Numbered from the stretch's first letter, positions 24,947 through 34,052 are shown. The stretch: DNA of 64,000 bases from CAZTAO01 sp964611645 (GCA_964611645.1 CAZTAO010000007.1:62001-126000), one strand, 5' to 3'. A program made the numbers and translations. Notes: generated from the sequence alone by a model not told the origin.

Positions 24947-26410
24947 TCACCTGTTCACAAACCCAAACACCTCTGCATCGTTCAACTCGAATCTCAGCCT
25001 GACGTCTTTTCCTGTCAGCGCCGAGAGGTCTTTGCCCTCCGGCCATACTACCGGGAGGTCTATGCCGTTGTCCCTGATCATGTTGGACTCGTAACCCGGG
25101 ATCGGCTTGCCGGACTCATCCAGCACCTTTACCGTGAGCCGGTCGAATACTGATGCGTTTACTCGAAGCTGGGGGCCGGCTAGTCTGATGGGACCTGTGG
25201 TCCAAGTACCCTCTTTGCGCCAGCTCCTGGCTGAGACCAGCCGCCCGACGGGCATCTGGGCAAGCCCTATGGAGAAGTACCGTTTCACGTCGTTCTTGTG
25301 AGGGAACGGGCAGCCGGCATAGTAGAGCCACCACATGCCGTCCTTTTCTATCAGGTGAGCGGAGGTCATAATCATCGCGCTGTCCCACTCGCCCTCCTTG
25401 CCAAGCGGAAGCACCATCTGATCGCGGAACGGGCGAATCCAATTCACAGTATCGGTGCTGTAGGCCAGGCCGATCTCTATTGTGCCCTCGTTGCAGTGAT
25501 ACATCCACGGGAATGCGACAAAGAGGTCGCCGATGGGGTGGATGGACGTGCCGTAGAACTGGATGTACTGGTCGAACTTTTTGTCCTCTTCATCGCGGGT
25601 GAAGACCCACGTCGGATCGCTCCACTTGATCCCGTCCGTGCTCTCGAACCGGATTGTCTGGCGGAGGCCGATGGCGTTTTGCGGCTGGTCGTTGGGGGCG
25701 GGGTTCGGGTTGGGGATATTGCATTTGTAGTATGAAACAAACTTCCCCAGCGACTGGTGCCAGTAGGTATATACCACATCCCCAGCCTCTCCGCCAAGGT
25801 AATGCACCGGGTTTCCGGGTATTACGGGTTCGGTGCGCTCGCGGGTCCACTTGAGGCCGTCCGGAGAGAAGAAACGGTAGATGCAGTTGTCGCCTTTGTG
25901 GCCGTCCGACCCAGGCCCGGTCTGGTAAGCCCACTTCACGTATTTGCGGTCGGGGCTCTTCGCGGCATTATCGATGTACACCACCGGCATCCACTCGCCC
26001 GGCGAGAGGATATTGCTGGAGGAATCGCCTGGAGCAACATTGGGCTTCTCCCAGTTGATGCCATCCTTGCTCACGGCGTAGCAGGTCCCCAGCCCCGTGG
26101 TATACCACAATCGGAACTGGTCCTGGGTCTCGTCCCAGAGGGCTGTGCCGTAGAGGATGATGCGGGGATAGGCACCCTGGACCTCGTAAGGGCGGTCGGG
26201 TCTGATGATCGGGTTCTTGGGGTGCCGGGTGAACTGGTGGACTTTCATCTCGCAGTTCTCAGGCACGCCGTTGAGCCGAGGGTCGAGCACCATGTACATC
26301 TGGCCAGAGTTCAGCTTCAGAGGCGTCTGAGCCCAACTTGCCCCGGCCATTGTTGCCATCAGGCACACCAGAGAGATTCCGGACATAAACAACTTAGATG
26401 CAAACACCAT
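24947..26410 (-). CDS. Exported five-bladed beta-propeller glycosidase-like protein (GH32/43-like)
   Basis: The protein has 487 residues. The signal peptide covers about 1-27 (cleavage after SWAQ), and AAAGGAG precedes the ATG. Propeller-like repeats are visible as D-x-F-x-LWY and S-x-DG-x-x-W units: DQFRLWYTTGLGTCYAVSKD and GINWEKPN, FFSPDGLKWTRE, RFESTDGIKWSDP, AYSTDTVNWIRP, and DGMWWLYYAGCPF. These are typical of GH32/43/68-type five-bladed propellers. The last 90 residues form a separate beta domain. Catalytic acids cannot be assigned with certainty by eye, so family membership is approximate. Confidence 0.65.
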   Translation of the reverse strand: MVFASKLFMSGISLVCLMATMAGASWAQTPLKLNSGQMYMVLDPRLNGVPENCEMKVHQFTRHPKNPIIRPDRPYEVQGAYPRIILYGTALWDETQDQFRLWYTTGLGTCYAVSKDGINWEKPNVAPGDSSSNILSPGEWMPVVYIDNAAKSPDRKYVKWAYQTGPGSDGHKGDNCIYRFFSPDGLKWTRERTEPVIPGNPVHYLGGEAGDVVYTYWHQSLGKFVSYYKCNIPNPNPAPNDQPQNAIGLRQTIRFESTDGIKWSDPTWVFTRDEEDKKFDQYIQFYGTSIHPIGDLFVAFPWMYHCNEGTIEIGLAYSTDTVNWIRPFRDQMVLPLGKEGEWDSAMIMTSAHLIEKDGMWWLYYAGCPFPHKNDVKRYFSIGLAQMPVGRLVSARSWRKEGTWTTGPIRLAGPQLRVNASVFDRLTVKVLDESGKPIPGYESNMIRDNGIDLPVVWPEGKDLSALTGKDVRLRFELNDAEVFGFVNR

Positions 26411-26450
26411 TGCGATCTCCTTTTATCAACACACTTACAGCACGCGTAAC

Positions 26451-26526
26451 GCCCGTAGGGGCAGGTCTCCGTGCCTGCCCGAACCTGCGAACGTGGGCGG
26501 TCAACCACGGAGGGTTGACCCTACGA
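26451..26526. repeat. Composite inverted repeat, copy 1 (left of the UroD gene)
   Basis: About 75 bp contain GTAGGGGCAGGTCTCCGTGC at the left and GGTCAACCACGGAGGGTTGA at the right. The reverse complement, with the same order of blocks, is at 27735-27814. A diverged third copy is at 59922-60003. Confidence 0.75.
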
Positions 26527-26590
26527 CGCATCCCAAGGCTTCGTTCTACCCTCAACCATCAAACTCTCCAACCATCAGACCAGCGCAACA

Positions 26591-26616
26591 GCAGATTCCT
26601 CCTTCGTCGGAATGAC
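26591..26616. repeat. GCAGATTCCTCC-type dispersed repeat, copy 1
   Basis: It starts GCAGATTCCTCCTTCG and ends GGAATGAC. Near-identical copies are at 60250-60279 (inverted) and 63869-63897. This copy ends 2 bp before the UroD-family stop codon. Confidence 0.7.
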
Positions 26617-26618
26617 AA

Positions 26619-27710
26619 TCACGCCCAATATCCCGCATATTTCTCCATCGCGTCCATCAGGGCCTTGGCGTTTCCCAGGGGGACGCCGGGGTACATGCCC
26701 GCGGAGCAGATCCTCGGGCAGCCGGTCTCGGANNNNNNNNNNATCATCATGAGCCCGCCGCGCTTGGTTGAGAGCCTTTGGACTTCCTCCCGGATGAGGT
26801 CGTCTATCTGCTTGGGTGTGCCGTAGGGGGTGATGGACTGGCGGTCGATATCTAACTCTATGCAAGTTTTACCAAAAAAGTTGTCCTTGATCCAGTCGAT
26901 TCCATTCACCACGTCCTGCAGGTTGAGGACTTCCACTCCCCCGTCCACCAGGTCGGCTGCAAGCTCTCGGATGTCTCCGTCGGAGTGCATGTGGACGATG
27001 CAGTTGGCTTCTCGGGCTGGTTTCATCAGCCGCTGGTAGCTGGGCTTGATGAACTTGCGGAAGAGGTCCGGCGAGAGCATCGGGCCTACCTGCATCCCCA
27101 GGTCCTCGGCATAGCTCATCCACTCGGCCCCGATCTCCAGGTAATTGGACACCACGGCTGAATTGAAACCCTCCACCATCTCAATGAGCCTATGCAGCCT
27201 GGGGTCGTCATCCACCATATCGAAGAGCACGTTCTGGTAGCCTCGGAGGTCGCACAGGCGCAGGAACGTGTGGCCGTGGATTAGGCCGCCCCACCGCAGA
27301 TCGCCTCTCTTCTTCGCATCTGCCATGCTCGCCGCAGCCTGATCCCAATCTATCGGCCCAAGGCCGGTGCTTGTCTGGGAATCGGGCGGGGTGTAGCCCT
27401 CGAAGTCATCCCAATCCGCCAGAGGATGCTTCGTGACAGTCCCGACTATCCCATCCTCGGTTGTCTCCCACACGCAGCCCCAGTCGTCGGTATAAGGCTC
27501 CCCCGCCTTCTCATTCCCCACAAATTGAGGCACCGTGGCAACCACGTGATGCTCGGCGTCGGGAAACAGGAGCGGATGCCCGATCATCAACTCCCGCAGC
27601 GCCTCCACCGGATACCGATGCCAGCAAGCCGCATTGATATGAAACTGCATCGGGATGTAATCCGGAGTATCGAACCGGACGGCCTTTAGTATGTTTTCAC
27701 GGTGTGTCAT
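26619..27710 (-). CDS. Uroporphyrinogen decarboxylase-family protein (scaffold gap inside)
   Basis: The protein has 363 residues, but codons for about residues 323-326 are Ns (26733-26742). The ATG follows CAGGAGCAAGAA. The pattern is that of UroD-family proteins common in glycan-degrading and methyltransferase contexts: MTHRENILKAVRFDTPDYIP at the start, GHTFLRLCDLRGYQNVLFDM, FRKFIKPSYQRLMKPAREAN and CIVHMHSDGDIRELAADLVD. It is probably not heme-pathway HemE, since there are no hem neighbours and the N-terminal substrate motifs differ. Many relatives act as methyltransferases or have unknown substrates. The gene is bracketed by inverted copies of a composite repeat. Confidence 0.75.
   Translation of the reverse strand: MTHRENILKAVRFDTPDYIPMQFHINAACWHRYPVEALRELMIGHPLLFPDAEHHVVATVPQFVGNEKAGEPYTDDWGCVWETTEDGIVGTVTKHPLADWDDFEGYTPPDSQTSTGLGPIDWDQAAASMADAKKRGDLRWGGLIHGHTFLRLCDLRGYQNVLFDMVDDDPRLHRLIEMVEGFNSAVVSNYLEIGAEWMSYAEDLGMQVGPMLSPDLFRKFIKPSYQRLMKPAREANCIVHMHSDGDIRELAADLVDGGVEVLNLQDVVNGIDWIKDNFFGKTCIELDIDRQSITPYGTPKQIDDLIREEVQRLSTKRGGLMMXXXXSETGCPRICSAGMYPGVPLGNAKALMDAMEKYAGYWA
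26733..26742. other. Assembly gap (10 N)
   Basis: Ten consecutive Ns interrupt the UroD-family gene. The reading frame on both sides agrees if the gap is 10 bp, but a run of exactly ten is a common placeholder, so the true gap length is unknown. Confidence 0.98.
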
Positions 27711-27734
27711 TTCTTGCTCCTGTACGGGTCGATC

Positions 27735-27814
27735 CGTAGGGTCAACCCTCCGTGGTTGACCGCCACGTCAACACCCATCCGCAGACGGGCGGGCACGGAG
27801 ACCCGCCCCTACGG
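27735..27814. repeat. Composite inverted repeat, copy 2 (right of the UroD gene)
   Basis: Reverse complement of the element at 26451-26526, with blocks GTAGGGTCAACCCTCCGTGG and GGGCACGGAGACCCGCCCCT. It lies between the UroD start and the 3' end of the 27853 gene. Confidence 0.75.
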
Positions 27815-27852
27815 CGTCACGCGTGTCTGGCAAAGTATCCGCCTGACCATGA

Positions 27853-30800
27853 CTACTTCGCCACGTACACATACGCCGTATACGGCTCAAAATCATCCTT
27901 GAATGTACCACCGGAAGCTTTGAGTGAACGGCCCTCTCCCAACACCTGAAAAGTGCCTGAGGCTCCGGTGATCTTTGCATCCTTGATTGCCTTGCCCCCG
28001 TTCGCTGCTATCAGGTACAGCTTGCTCTTGTGTTCGAACGCACGGAAGTAGACTCCGGCGGGGGCTTTGATGTCTTTGCGGAGTTTGCCTTCCAGGATCG
28101 GTAGTTTAAGGGTTTCGATCTCGGCGTTGAGGGTTTTGAAGTTGGTCCATAGCTCGGGGTAGTCTGGGAGGAACCAGCAGCCTCGCTTGTTGTCTGTCCG
28201 CTTCAGGCCCTGCGCGCCGTAGGTGTACCAGATCAGGCCCTGCGCTCCCTGGGCTATCGCAGAATATGCCATCCAGCGGGTCTCTCGCCAGGTCTGGACC
28301 CTCTCATTTGGCCACGCGAACGCCTGCGGGACAATCCACAGCCCCGCGCGGTTGCCCATGAAATCCGCGGCAATCTTCACCCCATCCGGCGCTCTCTCCA
28401 TTGGGTATAGCGGGACGGGGTAGTTGTCCGGCATGAGGATGTCCAGCGCCTGCTTGATGCGGGGGACCAGGCTGGGGTTCCAGTTTTGCACCGCGCTGAC
28501 CACCGGCCTGTTGGGGTCGATCTCCCGCCAGTCCTTGTAGGCAGCCATCGAGCGGTTGACGTAGTCGAAGGCGTCGGACATCTCATCCACACCATACCAC
28601 GCCAGGATGCACTTGTGAGCGTTAGCCACCGCCACCCGCCGCGCAATCTCCTCCCTGGACTCCAGCGCACCGGACGGAAGCAGGTAGAAGCCAAGCTCAT
28701 CGGCGGCTTGCAGCATATCGTCCTTAGGGAAACCGTCCCCCATCACCCCGAGGTTGAACCCCTGCGCCTTGACCGACGCTATCATCTCCCGCATAGTCTG
28801 GGTCGGCAGCCCGGCTTTGACGGACGCTTCGTTGATAAGATCAAGCTGCTCCCGGCTGATATCGTAGAGGCCGATCGGGAAGAATGGCTTGCCGTTCACA
28901 TAAGCGGCTCCGTTGAACCCGAAGGTGAGCTCGAAATTCGCGGGCTTGGCCACCTGGACCTGGAAGGTCTTTTCGGCCAGGATGCCCCCATAGTACGGTT
29001 CCAGTGACACGGAGACTTCATAGACGCCCGGTTTCCACTTGGATGCGTCGAGCCAGTGGGAGTAGGTTCCGGTCTTGGTGACTATGCGCTCCACCGATGC
29101 CACGGGCTGGCCTTGGACTAGCGCGGTTAGCCGGAGTGTGTGCTTGCCGGATTTGGGCGGTCTGGCTGTGCAGGAGACCGTCACCCGCTTGACCTTGTCT
29201 TTCGACTGTATGAGGTTGCGGTAGTTGGGGCGAACGAGGGAGGCGTCAAGGTAGTCGAGGGTGGTGGCGGTGTAGATGTTTGAACTCGCCAGCACATCCT
29301 CACCATTTCGGAAAACTAGCTGGAACCGTGTCGACTTACCCGCAGGGAGTGTTACCAGAAGCTTGATATCCTGGCTCTGGAATCGAGTCCCAACTGCTTT
29401 CGCCGCAAGAGACACCGTGGGTCCCCCGGAGGGCAGCTCCTCACCGTCGACCGGCACAGCTCTGACCTCGCCCTTCATCGCCGCCCAACCGTATTCCCAG
29501 ATGCTTACCGGCAGCATGTTAGTTCCTGGGTTCAACGGTTTCTCCACGGCTGATGTCAGGAGCATCGTCTGGACAGAATCGCCGGTAGGAGAGTGCAACT
29601 GCGCCAGGACCCGCGCCTCCAGGGAATCCGGGTATGTGGGGAACAGCCACCCGCGCGACTCCAGCTTGTCGCCCTGCGTAGGAGTGAACCTGGCGAAGTT
29701 TATGCCCCAGCCCTCGCCGTCTGCCTTGAGTTCGGAGAATGGGATTCTGACCAAGGCCAGCCAGCCGTCGGCGGTAGCGCGAGTAGTCGCCTGCCACCAT
29801 CCGCTCCACTCCGGATTGGATTCCTCTTCGTCCAGCATCGCGCCGAGCGAGTTCACCACAAACCTCCGCTCCGGCATCTTTGTGCGCGGCTGCGCATGTA
29901 TCTCGATGCAATCCCCGAACTGGATCATCGGGTCATCGCGCTTGAGCTTCGGCACAGCCGCGGGTTTGCCGGAGCAGAGGAACTGCAGGTAGAGGTCCGT
30001 GCCGTAGTATCCAGCCTTGAGAAGTGTCGGTTTCTCCGACGGGTTCCCGTCAACGTCTTTGAAGCCCCCCAGCTCCTTGACCGAATCCCAAGGCGCGGCG
30101 TCCCAGCCGGTACTCATTGCCGGCCTCTTTGAGAGCTTCGGCAGCGATATCCAGGGCCAGTCTTTCCACGGCTTGGGGCGAGGGGCTGAGTCTTTGGCAA
30201 TCCGCTCCGGGTCCTTGGCATAGGCCCAGAGGTTGGCTATGAAGTTGGCGTCCGGGAATGCGGTGCCGGAGTATAGGGTGGATATGACTATCAGGCCCTT
30301 GCCGTAGCTCTGGCAGGCGAGTGCAGTTCGCCCGGCTGGGTCTTTGACGAGAGGGACGTAATCCGGCCACACGAGCCTCCAGTATGTCCAGCAAAGCTCT
30401 TGGACCGTCACCCCGCCCGGGAAGTGCGGCCCACCCTTCATCAGCGGATGACCTGATATCCACGCCGGCTTTTGAGTCCCGTACTCGCTCGGCTTGCCAG
30501 AGGGTGTCGCCAGAAAGCGCTCGTCGATCTTCCGTATCCACGAGATGCCGCCCTTGGGCTGGTCCTCGAAATCCTCCACCAGCAGGACCCCACCATTCTC
30601 GATGAACTCCCGCCACCGCCTGCCGTACTGTCCGAAATCCTGAGTGTTGGCGAGGTTGTAGCAGGCGGTGAGGATGACTATATCATACTGATCCAGCTTC
30701 GCGGCAAGTTCGCCGATGCGGGTGTTCTCGATGGTATCAAGCTCCCAGCCATTGGCCTTGAACGCGGCCGCCTCGTTGCCCTTGAAGCTGGAATTCGCCC

Positions 30801-30903
30801 ACGCGCTGTAGACCTCGATTGCGCGCGGGGCTGGCGCCTGCGCCCACAACGCCGAAGCAGCAAACAGAAGCACAACAGTCAGCCAGAATCTGAAAAACAG
30901 CAT
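27853..30903 (-). CDS. Large exported multidomain protein: ThuA/GATase-like, CBM9-like and TIM-barrel domains
   Basis: The protein has 1016 residues from ATG 30903; the signal peptide (MLFFRFWLTVVLLFAASA) begins there and AAGGAGAAA precedes it. Residues about 25-255 resemble a ThuA/glutamine-amidotransferase-like fold (YDIVILTACYNLAN, FIENGGVLLVEDFED). About 275-460 resemble a CBM9/DOMON-type carbohydrate-binding domain (GWLALVRIPFSELKADGEGW). A linker of beta domains follows. About 670-960 form a glycosidase-like TIM barrel (YVNGKPFFPIGLYDIS, ILAWYGVDEMSDAFDYVNRS, GAQGLIWYTYG). The barrel type is common in GH2/GH42-like proteins. The enzyme activity is not known. Confidence 0.6.
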   Translation of the reverse strand: MLFFRFWLTVVLLFAASALWAQAPAPRAIEVYSAWANSSFKGNEAAAFKANGWELDTIENTRIGELAAKLDQYDIVILTACYNLANTQDFGQYGRRWREFIENGGVLLVEDFEDQPKGGISWIRKIDERFLATPSGKPSEYGTQKPAWISGHPLMKGGPHFPGGVTVQELCWTYWRLVWPDYVPLVKDPAGRTALACQSYGKGLIVISTLYSGTAFPDANFIANLWAYAKDPERIAKDSAPRPKPWKDWPWISLPKLSKRPAMSTGWDAAPWDSVKELGGFKDVDGNPSEKPTLLKAGYYGTDLYLQFLCSGKPAAVPKLKRDDPMIQFGDCIEIHAQPRTKMPERRFVVNSLGAMLDEEESNPEWSGWWQATTRATADGWLALVRIPFSELKADGEGWGINFARFTPTQGDKLESRGWLFPTYPDSLEARVLAQLHSPTGDSVQTMLLTSAVEKPLNPGTNMLPVSIWEYGWAAMKGEVRAVPVDGEELPSGGPTVSLAAKAVGTRFQSQDIKLLVTLPAGKSTRFQLVFRNGEDVLASSNIYTATTLDYLDASLVRPNYRNLIQSKDKVKRVTVSCTARPPKSGKHTLRLTALVQGQPVASVERIVTKTGTYSHWLDASKWKPGVYEVSVSLEPYYGGILAEKTFQVQVAKPANFELTFGFNGAAYVNGKPFFPIGLYDISREQLDLINEASVKAGLPTQTMREMIASVKAQGFNLGVMGDGFPKDDMLQAADELGFYLLPSGALESREEIARRVAVANAHKCILAWYGVDEMSDAFDYVNRSMAAYKDWREIDPNRPVVSAVQNWNPSLVPRIKQALDILMPDNYPVPLYPMERAPDGVKIAADFMGNRAGLWIVPQAFAWPNERVQTWRETRWMAYSAIAQGAQGLIWYTYGAQGLKRTDNKRGCWFLPDYPELWTNFKTLNAEIETLKLPILEGKLRKDIKAPAGVYFRAFEHKSKLYLIAANGGKAIKDAKITGASGTFQVLGEGRSLKASGGTFKDDFEPYTAYVYVAK

Positions 30904-31384
30904 GGAGTTTCTCCTTATGATGGATTGCCACATTGCAGCGTATTCCCGAAGCTCCGAGTTCCGAGCGGTCGTCCATCCATTCAGTACCCGTGGATCGTGA
31001 ATCCAACCGCCGGGTCGTACGGCGGCGGATATCCTCCGGGATGACATGGTATCAGTCCGAGGAAGCTGATAGCCTCACGGCGTCATTGTTTATCGTGTGA
31101 ATCACATTGTCCTCAGTCGCCCGCATGCGTTTGTGTTATTGTAGTCATTCCGGCGTATTGTGTCTAGCGCGGCGGTTGTCGGTTTGTGGTTGGAAGATCC
31201 GGTGGAAAGCCGAGGAGAAGCTTGCCGGACGCAGCCAAAAGGCTAGCCGCTACGGAGAAGTGACGAGATTATCCGCAGATGTCGCAGATGACGCAGATGG
31301 GAGGGCGAGGCTCCTGCCGAGACGCTGGTTGAGCGGAGTCGAAACCAGCACCGGCTCAGCGGAAGCTTCGCCCTCTCATTCCCC
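30904..31384. other. 481-bp intergenic region with GAGCGGAGTCGAA repeat block
   Basis: No gene is supported here. From about 31266 to 31384 a repeat-rich block contains GAGCGGAGTCGAA (31331-31343) and GGCTCAGCGGAAGCTTCGCC (31353-31372). Both recur in slightly altered form at 32743-32783, so the serpin-like gene is bracketed by related blocks. Confidence 0.5.
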
Positions 31385-32515
31385 CTACTTCTTGGCCACC
31401 AGCAGTTCGGGGTTGTCCACCCACAGGGCGAAGTAGGGGTTCTTGGCGTCCTTGCGCTGGAGGAGGACGAGGAATGGCTTATTGAATGTAAGGTCTTCGG
31501 ATGCAGCAAGCTTGAACATCGCGGCTTCCGACTTTACAATAGCCCCGGTCTCGTCGAGCCTGAATCGGCAAGACTGCAATGCCCCCGCGATATTTGTGCC
31601 GTTGAGAGCCTTGTTCTTGCTCACTATGTTTCGTCCAGTCAACTCTCCGTAGCTGCTCAGAATATCGAAGTTCAGGACCGGGACGCGCAGGTCCGCCATC
31701 TCCGGCATGGTTGTTGGCTTGGTCGCTACCATGCGCGCTTTGACTTCGCGGATTGTCTCTCCGATGGTCTTGCCCGGAGATACCTGAGCCAGTATCAGGC
31801 GATCCTGCCTGCTCTGCGTTCTGAGTTCCACGATGAATTCAGGAGTGGTGTGGTTCCTACTCGAGCCCTGCCGATAGTCGAGAACCACGACCTGCCGTGC
31901 CATCGCGGCTTCCGTGGCATCCTGTTGGTCATACTGCGCTATTCCAAAACCTTCAACCCTACGCCCCTGAAAGTCCATGCCGTTGCGGAATCGGGTGAAT
32001 GCTACTTTGAAGGGAAGCTGTTTGAAGAGGTAGGCGTAGGCAAGCACCAGGTCGGGCGGTATTGAGTTCAACAATTCCGGCGATTCCTGGCCGTGGAACT
32101 TTCGCGCCAGTTCCTGTCTGATCTTGCCCACAAGCTGCTTGCCATTAACTCCGACCCCCGCCACATAGCTCGCCTCGTCCAAATCGGCTTTGGAGGCGGT
32201 GCGCTTGTTGAGGATATCGGCCATGGCGGAAGCCGGCTTGAGCTTGATAGGCCCACCCGACAGGTCATACAACTCATTCCATGCAATCTGGAAAGTGCTG
32301 CACCACAGCACATTCTTCCCCGGCGCCATCTTCCGCTGCAGATGCGGGGTGACAACAGTTGCCTTGAGCTTGTCGGCAGTAGTCTTGAGGGCAGGCTTCC
32401 CTGCAATCTGAGAGTGGGTCAAAGGCGTCTTTGCGCGCACTTGCGAGAGTCCGCCAGCTACCCCCACGAAAACCACAACCGCGACTAGTACAGGTACCAA
32501 TATTCGGAATCTCAC
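31385..32515 (-). CDS. Divergent exported serpin-like protein
   Basis: The protein has 376 residues, the usual serpin size, from GTG 32515 (GGAGGAAGAC upstream). The N-terminus is a signal peptide or anchor (about 1-27). The C-terminal third is serpin-like: a hinge LDETGAIVKSEAAMF at 320-334 and the serpin signature LTFNKPFLVLL at 342-352, which fits the published PROSITE-type pattern position by position, then a closing FALWVDNPELL. Earlier elements also fit (AYLFKQLPFKVAF for strand 3A, VPVLNFDILSSYGELTG). The loop between DETG and FNKPF has 19 residues, against 21 in alpha-1-antitrypsin as I recall it. The first 100 residues are diverged. Whether it inhibits proteases is unknown. Confidence 0.65.
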   Translation of the reverse strand: MRFRILVPVLVAVVVFVGVAGGLSQVRAKTPLTHSQIAGKPALKTTADKLKATVVTPHLQRKMAPGKNVLWCSTFQIAWNELYDLSGGPIKLKPASAMADILNKRTASKADLDEASYVAGVGVNGKQLVGKIRQELARKFHGQESPELLNSIPPDLVLAYAYLFKQLPFKVAFTRFRNGMDFQGRRVEGFGIAQYDQQDATEAAMARQVVVLDYRQGSSRNHTTPEFIVELRTQSRQDRLILAQVSPGKTIGETIREVKARMVATKPTTMPEMADLRVPVLNFDILSSYGELTGRNIVSKNKALNGTNIAGALQSCRFRLDETGAIVKSEAAMFKLAASEDLTFNKPFLVLLQRKDAKNPYFALWVDNPELLVAKK

Positions 32516-32900
32516 GTCTTCCTCCAGTGATGTGTGCAGATAGCCCCCTACCGGCGATATTGCTCCAATATGATTAGATACCGTGGGTCGGCGATTACTT
32601 CAAGACTCTTCGCGTTTTTCTCGAAAAAGATCCGCAAGACCTGAACGGTCTATCGGCAGATGACTCAGATGAGATTCTGCCACAGCCACGAGGTGAACGC
32701 GGCAGGAGAATTCGGGAGGGCGAGTTCATACCGGGCAGCGGTTTCGACTCCGCTCAACCAACGGCGGCTCAGCGAAGCTTCGCCTCCCGCTTGCCACTAT
32801 TTGGCCTCAATCGTGAACGGAATCAACCGTGATGCCGCGATTACTGCCCGTCCGGCTATAAACTCCTTGAGAGTCGGTGTGAAGACTGGAGCCAGAGCGC
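32516..32900. other. 385-bp intergenic region with repeat block
   Basis: Apart from the possible promoter at 32575-32603, no gene is seen. The part from 32650 to 32790 holds TTCGACTCCGCTC (32743-32755) and GGCTCAGCGAAGCTTCGCC (32766-32784), related to the block at 31331-31372. Confidence 0.5.
32575..32603 (-). promoter_or_regulatory. Possible promoter for the serpin-like gene
   Basis: Minus-strand TTGAAG (32598-32603), 17 bp, then TATCTA (32575-32580), with the first G of the start codon about 60 bp downstream. The -10 match is moderate. Confidence 0.3.
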
Positions 32901-33989
32901 TTAGATCTGTTGCGGCGCCCTTTTCTCCGTGAATCGCATAGCTGAGTAGTACAAACTGGGCCTGATATTCCCCGGGGGCAGTGCCTTGTTCTTCCAGAAA
33001 TCTACCCAGGGCTTCTCGGTGAAGGTATTGCCTACTGAATCCCCCGGGTATAAGGTAATCTGCTCGTCACCACCAACCCACGATCCCATCCGCGGTCTCT
33101 GAAGCAGTTGCGCCACAAGCTTGCCTGAAGCGTCAAAGATCCTGACACGGCCAGGCTTGTCGAGGAGTTCATGAAACTGGGCATTGTAGACCGTGACAGC
33201 GCTTACTCCGACGTAACGCAGGCCGATCTCGCCTGAAATTCGTTGGCCAACCATAAAGCTGGTGCCATCGAGCGTGAACGTGATGACTAGATCCTGGGAG
33301 TTAAATGGTTCCAGGGGCTTGATCTCAGGCTGGGTGGTTTCGGGCGGAGCGGACTTGTGCTTTGAAGTGTCGTTTGGCCCACGGGGCTTGAGCTTCTGGT
33401 TAGCCTTCCTCATCCTCTCCAGCGCGTCTGCACCGACATCTCCAACGGCGATACTGACTGGCCCGACCTCGGGCTTGGCACCCATCTCGTAATTGGCGTC
33501 TAGACTACGGCTGATGGTGATGGAGTAGACGCCCGACACAGACATAGCAAAGTACTGGCTGAGGGGATAGGTCTGCCGGTACGATCTTCCGGGTTTCAGG
33601 GGTGTGAGCTTTGCCCTAAACGGGGAGTCGGCGTTGGCCTTGGCTTTCTCGCCCTCTTTGGTGAAAGGAACGGACCTGCGCGCCTGGTCTTTGACCTCGA
33701 CCAGGTACACCCCGAAAAGCTCAATCTCCAACCTCTTCCGCGGCTCTGGGCACACGTTGTGGGTGGCGAGCGCCATATCGATCGGCTCGCCCGGCTTGTA
33801 TCGCAGGTCCGCGTGGAGGAAGCCGGCGCTGAGGTACGTTCCGTTCTCCAACACCTCGCCGCGGAACTCTATCGCGGGTGTGAAGGACACGCCGTTGTCG
33901 TCGTGGAATGCGGATTGTGCGCACAGAGTCGCGACCGGGAATAGCGTCGCAATTACCAGCACAAGCAATAACCGGTGGAATCCGTTCAT
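32901..33989 (-). CDS. Exported protein of unknown function
   Basis: The protein has 362 residues from ATG 33989, preceded by CGGAGG and opening a signal peptide (MNGFHRLLLVLVIATLFPVA, cleavage near CAQSA). An in-frame start 24 bp upstream is less likely. Two strand-rich segments (about 30-185 and 235-360) are joined by a charged Pro/Lys linker. Each looks like an Ig-like or beta-sandwich domain (YKPGEPIDMALATHNV, MVGQRISGEIGLRYVG). No enzyme motif is recognised. It stands alone between the serpin-like gene and the zinc transporter operon. Confidence 0.55.
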   Translation of the reverse strand: MNGFHRLLLVLVIATLFPVATLCAQSAFHDDNGVSFTPAIEFRGEVLENGTYLSAGFLHADLRYKPGEPIDMALATHNVCPEPRKRLEIELFGVYLVEVKDQARRSVPFTKEGEKAKANADSPFRAKLTPLKPGRSYRQTYPLSQYFAMSVSGVYSITISRSLDANYEMGAKPEVGPVSIAVGDVGADALERMRKANQKLKPRGPNDTSKHKSAPPETTQPEIKPLEPFNSQDLVITFTLDGTSFMVGQRISGEIGLRYVGVSAVTVYNAQFHELLDKPGRVRIFDASGKLVAQLLQRPRMGSWVGGDEQITLYPGDSVGNTFTEKPWVDFWKNKALPPGNIRPSLYYSAMRFTEKRAPQQI

Positions 33990-34052
33990 AGAGAAGGCCT
34001 CCGTGTTCTGCAACTACCACTGTAATTAGACGTTGGTAACAGGAGAATAACA

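Noticed and set aside
26619..27710. HemE (heme pathway uroporphyrinogen decarboxylase)
   Set aside because: The family fold fits, but there are no hem genes nearby and the N-terminal region does not show HemE substrate motifs; the wider UroD/methyltransferase family is the safer call.
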